Below are positions 59,679 through 64,000 of a stretch of DNA of 64,000 nucleotides, in pieces. The stretch is taken from contig JAZRQA010000061.1 in the NCBI GenBank assembly GCA_045649505.1, positions 8,231-72,230 of the forward strand, given 5' to 3'. Within the stretch, counting starts at the first letter, position 1. The number at the start of each line of letters is the position of its first letter. Made by a program: the position numbers and the translations under genes. A model generated the notes under the pieces. That model searched no databases. It saw only the letters and a program-made list of their open reading frames with translations, and was not told the origin of the DNA. The DNA is from SIG587 sp045649505 (GTDB lineage Bacteria > Bacillota > Clostridia > Oscillospirales > Acutalibacteraceae).

Positions 59679-60470
59679 ATGCTGATTGATTTTCACACAC
59701 ACGCTTTTCCCGATAAAATAGCCGCTATGGCGATAGATAAACTTTCCTTTGTTTCAGGCGGGCTTAAACCCCATACCGACGGTACCCTTGACAGCCTTAA
59801 AGAGTCTATGAAAAAGGGAGAGGTTGATATTTCGGTAGTGATGAGCATTGCCACCAATGCGCATCAGCAAAAAAATGTAAACGATTTTGCCGCACGGATA
59901 AATATGGAAGAAAACATCTTTGCGTTTGGGTCGGTTTTCCCTGATGCCGAGGATGCGCTTTATGAGCTTGAACGAATTAAGGCTTTGGGGCTTAAAGGCG
60001 TTAAGCTTCACCCCGATTATCAGGGCTTTATGGCCGATGATGAGAAGATGATACCCATTTATAAAAAAATCTCAAAGCTTGGTCTTATAACCCTTTTTCA
60101 CGCAGGGTTAGATTACGGCTTTGCGCCGCCCTACGGCGCCACACCCGAACGGCTTTTAAAGGCACTGTCTTTTTTCGACACTCCCGTCATTGCCGCGCAC
60201 TGGGGCGGTGTAGGTTGCGGAGAAAAGGTAATTGAACTGCTTTGCGGTAGGGATATTTACTTTGATACCTCCTTTGGATACTCAACGATGCCCAAATATT
60301 TTGCGCAAAAAATCATTGAAAAGCATGGGTGTGAAAAGATGCTTTTCGGCACCGACACACCTTGGCACACCGCGCAAATGGAAATGCGCTTACTTGACAG
60401 CCTTAAATTGACTGATACCGAAATGGCTGACATTACCCACAAAAATGCGCAAAAGCTTTTAGGAATATAA
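59679..60470 (+). CDS. Amidohydrolase-family metal-dependent hydrolase (second)
   Basis: The 263-residue TIM-barrel protein has DFHTHAFP (HxH), KGVKLHPDYQ, LFHAGLDYG, AAHWGG and FGTDTPWH. It is distantly similar to the amidohydrolase of T-box unit 3 (49925-50737) but lies alone between terminators. The substrate is unknown. Confidence 0.88.
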   Translation: MLIDFHTHAFPDKIAAMAIDKLSFVSGGLKPHTDGTLDSLKESMKKGEVDISVVMSIATNAHQQKNVNDFAARINMEENIFAFGSVFPDAEDALYELERIKALGLKGVKLHPDYQGFMADDEKMIPIYKKISKLGLITLFHAGLDYGFAPPYGATPERLLKALSFFDTPVIAAHWGGVGCGEKVIELLCGRDIYFDTSFGYSTMPKYFAQKIIEKHGCEKMLFGTDTPWHTAQMEMRLLDSLKLTDTEMADITHKNAQKLLGI

Positions 60471-60474
60471 CTAA

Positions 60475-60509
60475 AAAACACCTTCTCTTAAAATAAGAAG
60501 GTGTTTTTT
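60475..60509 (+). terminator. Terminator after the second amidohydrolase
   Basis: AAAACACCTTCT (60475-60486) pairs with AGAAGGTGTTTT (60496-60507), followed by more T residues. Confidence 0.9.
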
Positions 60510-60570
60510 GTTGCAATAAGCGAAAAAATCTATTAAAATAAATATATAAATTTTTTCGGAGATGATTTAA

Positions 60571-60963
60571 ATGAAAATTACAGGTATTCAGCACATTTGC
60601 CTTGAGGCTCAGGGCGTTGAGGCTTACGAAAAGACAGTTGATTTTTACCACCGTATACTTGGGCTGCCCGTTGCTCTTAAATGGGGCGAGGGCGAAAAGG
60701 CAGGCATCATGCTTGACACAGGTGCGGGCTGGCTTGAAATATTTGCTAAGGGCAAGGATAAACCAACGCAGGGACCGCTTCGCCATATGGCACTCAGCAC
60801 GGATGACCCCGATGCCTTCATTGAGGCTGTGCGTGCCGAGGGTTATGAGGTTACAATGGAGCCTAAGGACATTGAATTTGCAACCACTCCTCCTACCCCT
60901 GCAAGAATTGCTTTTTGCATAGGTCCCGTGGGTGAAGAGGTTGAGTTTTTTAAGCTGAAATAA
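60571..60963 (+). CDS. VOC-superfamily protein (glyoxalase-like)
   Basis: The 130-residue protein has two beta-alpha-beta-beta-beta modules of the vicinal-oxygen-chelate fold: IQHICLEAQGVEAYEKTVDFYHRILGL first, then LRHMALSTDDPDAFIEAVRAEG with a C-terminal GPVGEEVEFFKL. Candidate metal ligands are the His in IQHIC, Glu in WLEIF, His in RHMAL and Glu in EVEFF. Glyoxalase I, epimerase or a related role cannot be separated from sequence. A CGGAGAT site precedes the ATG. Confidence 0.85.
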   Translation: MKITGIQHICLEAQGVEAYEKTVDFYHRILGLPVALKWGEGEKAGIMLDTGAGWLEIFAKGKDKPTQGPLRHMALSTDDPDAFIEAVRAEGYEVTMEPKDIEFATTPPTPARIAFCIGPVGEEVEFFKLK

Positions 60964-61042
60964 TTTTTTACTCTTGCCTTCGCTTTTACGAGTTTAGCCA
61001 ACACCTCATCAAAAGCGTTTTAAGAATATCTAAGGAGTAGTT

Positions 61043-61708
61043 ATGGTAAAACTGGGTAATGACTGGGACGGCATATTAGCCGATGAATTTGAAAAGCCCT
61101 ACTATAAAAAACTTCGCGCCTTTTTAAAAAGCGAATATTCAAAACAACGCGTATATCCCGATATGCACGATATTTTTACTGCCCTTAAAATGACATCCTA
61201 TATGGATACTAAGGCGGTAATTATCGGGCAGGACCCGTATCACGGCGCGGGACAGGCGCACGGGCTTTGTTTCTCGGTTAAAAGGGGCGTTGCCGCGCCG
61301 CCATCTTTGCAGAATATTTTTAAGGAAATGCAAGCGGATGTAGGAATAACTATACCTTGCCACGGTGAGCTTACCTCGCTCGCAAAGCAGGGTGTGCTAC
61401 TGCTTAACACGGTTCTGACCGTAAGAGAAGGCTCTCCAAACTCCCACAAGGGAATGGGCTGGGAGACCTTTACAGACCGCGTGATTTCGGAGCTTAATAA
61501 AAAGGATACCCCCGTTGTGTTTCTGCTCTGGGGTGCCAACGCCGCTAAAAAGGCGGCGGTTATTGACAACCCAAAGCATATAAAATTACAAACCGTTCAT
61601 CCCAGCCCCCTTTCGGCTTATGGCGGATTTTTTGGCTGCAAGCATTTTTCTAAAACCAATGAAATACTTAAAAGCAACGGCATTAGTCCGATAAACTGGC
61701 AGGTTTAA
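61043..61708 (+). CDS. ung: Uracil-DNA glycosylase, family 1
   Basis: The 221-residue enzyme removes uracil from DNA. The water-activating motif GQDPYHGAGQAHG (catalytic Asp), LLLNTVLTV and the DNA-intercalation motif HPSPLSAYGGFFG are all present. AAGGAG precedes the ATG. It lies one base before the start of the YfhO-like gene. Confidence 0.97.
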   Translation: MVKLGNDWDGILADEFEKPYYKKLRAFLKSEYSKQRVYPDMHDIFTALKMTSYMDTKAVIIGQDPYHGAGQAHGLCFSVKRGVAAPPSLQNIFKEMQADVGITIPCHGELTSLAKQGVLLLNTVLTVREGSPNSHKGMGWETFTDRVISELNKKDTPVVFLLWGANAAKKAAVIDNPKHIKLQTVHPSPLSAYGGFFGCKHFSKTNEILKSNGISPINWQV

Positions 61709-61709
61709 T

Positions 61710-64000
61710 ATGAAACGCTACACACATTTTTTGTTCCCACCCTTTTTTGTTATGGCTGTTTTCGCAATTGTTTTTGCGACAAACGGCCTTTTTCCCTTTG
61801 GTGTGAACAGTCTTTCCTGGTGTGATATGAACCAGCAGGTCATTCCTCTGCTTTGCGATTTTAAGGATATTTTAAACGGGGAGGAAGGCTTTTTCCTGAG
61901 TATGCAAAATGCGGGAGCAATGAACTTTTACGGCGTATTTTTTTTCTTCTTAGCCTCGCCCTTTTCGTTCCTTGTTGCCTTTGTAAGCAAGGCGAATATT
62001 CCCCTTTTAATGAATATTCTTGTAGTATTAAAGCTGTGCCTGTGCGCAGGAAGCGCACAGATATATTTTGAAAAGCGTTTTTCCTCGCTTAGCCGAGTTT
62101 TCAAGACGGTACTGAGTGTATCCTACGCGTTTTGCGGCTACGGAATGCTTTTTTACCAAAACATTATCTGGCTTGATGTAATGTATCTTTTCCCGATTTT
62201 AATGCTTTCAATAGAACTGTTAGCCGAAAACGGCTCCCCCGTTCTTTTTACTGTGAGCCTTGCGGGAATTATTATAGTTAACTATTATTTAAGCTATATG
62301 GTCATACTCTTTGTCATATTGTTTTTCACTCTTTATGCCCTTATTGTGCGCAAGGTCGACATTGAGGTTTTTATAAAGCTTGGATTTGGTACGGTATGCG
62401 CGCTGCTGTTAACGGCGGTTGTGTGGCTTCCAAGCCTTATTCAGTACACCTCCTCAGGCAGAACAAGCAATATTATCGCGGGTCTGCAAGGTTGCGGCTT
62501 TTTCACCCATACGCACACAAGTGTGCCTGTGCTTCTTTGTACGGGGATAATTCCTTGCTGTTTAATTCTTATGCTGAGCACACTTCATAAGCAAAGCATC
62601 AAAACAAAACTTTTTGCTGTAGTATTTTTTATGATGTGCGTGCCCATATTCATTGAGCCGATAAACCGAATGTGGCACACGGGAAATTATATGTCCTTCC
62701 CTGTGAGATACGGCTTTATGACGGTGTTTTCTGGACTTATTATCTGTGCGCACTATTTAAGCGCAAGCAAACTTGCAAAAAAAGGCAACGCCTCCGTTTC
62801 GGTTATAGCTCTCGCTGTGAGCATCGGTACCGGCACCTTTATGCTTGGATACACTAAAAGGAATACCGATACCCTTTCAAGATATGTTCAGACCCTTTGG
62901 GGGGACAACGCCTCTTTTAAAGGACTTATATTGCTTTTCCTTTGCGCGGGTGTTCTTTATCTTATGGTTCTCGTCCTCTCGAAAAAGGGAAAAATAGGAA
63001 AAAAGGCGCTTGCTTTATGCCTTGGCATATTGCTTTTGAGTGAATGCTTGTGCAGTACAACAATTTATGTGGGCAGTGCCAACGATAAGCTTGATATGAA
63101 AGACTTTACCGCCTTTGCCGAGCTTGAGGGCTCGGTAGAGGACAACGGCTTTTACAGAGTAAATATGTCCTCAAAGATAGCCGATGCAAATATGACGGGG
63201 GCTATGGGCTTTAACAGCCTTGGGCATTACACATCCCTGACCGACAGCAATTATATGAAGGCGGCAAAGCAGTTTGGACTGAGCGGCTACTGGATGGAGA
63301 TAGGAAACTGGGGCGGCAGTATTTTAAGTGATGCGCTGCTTGGCGTTAAATATAAAATATCAAAAAACGGCACAGATTATGTTATAAATCAAACAAGCGG
63401 TGCTCTTGACCTTGGTATAAAAAGCGAGGCAAAGCTACCCGTGCAGTTGCCCGACGGCAACAGGCTTATTGTGCTTGGGAAATATTTTTGCGATATGTTT
63501 GCCCTTGAAGGCAACCCCGTAACACAGTATCAACAAGAATATATTAAAGGGTGTGAGTACTCCAAGATAGGCAAGTATCATAACCTATTAGTTTCAAAAA
63601 GCGATAACTGCATTATTTATAATATCGCCGTAAAGGGTGAGCAGGCTTTGTATTTTGACTGCTATAACGGCGCCTCTAACGCCCTTACCGAGCCTGTCAA
63701 TAATTCCTTTGATGTTTATGTTAACGGCGAATGCGTTGCCTTTTCCTATCCCGCGCAAAACAATAACGGTCTTCTTGAACTTGGTACCTATAATAACGAA
63801 AATGTAACGGTTGAGTTAAAGCTTCTAAAAGATGTAAGTTGCTTTTCGTTTGGAGTTTTCGGCGTTGATACCGAGCAGGTTTTAGCGGTTACCCAAAACG
63901 CCGACGATGCTCGATTTACGGTTAAACGAAATATGATTACCGCGAATTTAAATAGCTCACATATAGGCGAAATGTTTTTATCCCTACCCTATAATGACGG
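61710..64000 (+). CDS. YfhO-like multi-spanning membrane protein (3' end outside window)
   Basis: The frame starts at ATG 61710, one base after the ung stop, and stays open to the last base, giving at least 763 residues. The first 410 residues contain about ten or more membrane helices, including an early DMNQQVIPLL loop, typical of the YfhO (GT-C-like) family. A largely soluble extracytoplasmic part follows, ending at MFLSLPYND, near the usual LPY motif of the family. Relatives in Firmicutes glycosylate or modify teichoic acids and glycolipids. No specific substrate can be given. Confidence 0.88.
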   Translation, partial: MKRYTHFLFPPFFVMAVFAIVFATNGLFPFGVNSLSWCDMNQQVIPLLCDFKDILNGEEGFFLSMQNAGAMNFYGVFFFFLASPFSFLVAFVSKANIPLLMNILVVLKLCLCAGSAQIYFEKRFSSLSRVFKTVLSVSYAFCGYGMLFYQNIIWLDVMYLFPILMLSIELLAENGSPVLFTVSLAGIIIVNYYLSYMVILFVILFFTLYALIVRKVDIEVFIKLGFGTVCALLLTAVVWLPSLIQYTSSGRTSNIIAGLQGCGFFTHTHTSVPVLLCTGIIPCCLILMLSTLHKQSIKTKLFAVVFFMMCVPIFIEPINRMWHTGNYMSFPVRYGFMTVFSGLIICAHYLSASKLAKKGNASVSVIALAVSIGTGTFMLGYTKRNTDTLSRYVQTLWGDNASFKGLILLFLCAGVLYLMVLVLSKKGKIGKKALALCLGILLLSECLCSTTIYVGSANDKLDMKDFTAFAELEGSVEDNGFYRVNMSSKIADANMTGAMGFNSLGHYTSLTDSNYMKAAKQFGLSGYWMEIGNWGGSILSDALLGVKYKISKNGTDYVINQTSGALDLGIKSEAKLPVQLPDGNRLIVLGKYFCDMFALEGNPVTQYQQEYIKGCEYSKIGKYHNLLVSKSDNCIIYNIAVKGEQALYFDCYNGASNALTEPVNNSFDVYVNGECVAFSYPAQNNNGLLELGTYNNENVTVELKLLKDVSCFSFGVFGVDTEQVLAVTQNADDARFTVKRNMITANLNSSHIGEMFLSLPYND

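Overview
The window looks like a chromosomal segment of an anaerobic, endospore-forming gut or rumen Clostridia, most like Oscillospiraceae/Ruminococcaceae. The reasons are a complete spoIIIA operon and a SpoIID protein, three T-box leaders, a CIRCE element, good sigma-A promoters with intrinsic terminators, a dockerin/cohesin gene pair, and ferredoxin-dependent 2-oxoacid metabolism. I see no insertion sequence, integrase, tRNA, rRNA or CRISPR array.

Layout. 1-6.4 kb: the end of an AEC-type permease, a Crp/Fnr regulator followed by a three-gene ABC importer behind a promoter with a perfect dyad, cofactor-independent phosphoglycerate mutase, and a Na+/alanine-type symporter. 6.4-11.9 kb: an XRE regulator divergent from a two-gene surface system, namely a secreted eight-repeat protein ending in a dockerin and a membrane-anchored protein starting with a cohesin. 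11.9-19.6 kb: htpG under CIRCE control, then parA-parB-serS and a membrane protein on the minus strand, spoIID and a small secreted protein. 19.8-27 kb: an EF-G paralogue with a degenerate G4 motif, the spoIIIAA-AH operon and an Asp23 protein. 27-33.5 kb, minus strand: hisS-aspS, then mrdA-minD-mgsA without minC or minE. 33.5-36 kb: an array of six palindromes, then metY and metA, which make homocysteine through O-acetylhomoserine.

36-50.8 kb is the most interesting part. Three T-box transcription units follow one another. Unit 1 encodes an XRE-cupin-acyl-CoA synthetase fusion. Unit 2 encodes a paralogue of it, a P-loop ATPase, all four subunits of a VOR-type 2-oxoacid:ferredoxin oxidoreductase, and a branched-chain aminotransferase. 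Unit 3, whose leader best fits a Leu (CUC) specifier, encodes a LeuA-like protein that has lost its metal and catalytic residues but keeps the leucine-binding domain, a TIM-barrel-acyl-CoA synthetase fusion and an amidohydrolase. Because T-boxes switch genes on when a tRNA is uncharged, I infer that units 1 and 2 run in the anabolic direction: branched (or aryl) carboxylic acid to acyl-CoA, reductive carboxylation to a 2-oxoacid, then transamination to the amino acid.

50.8-64 kb: a cytoplasmic GH2 glycosidase divergent from an IclR regulator, an esterase, a NUDIX hydrolase, an M14 peptidase, a CofE-like ligase followed by a GMP synthase that lacks the glutaminase domain, a second amidohydrolase, a VOC protein, uracil-DNA glycosylase, and the start of a YfhO-type membrane protein that runs off the window.
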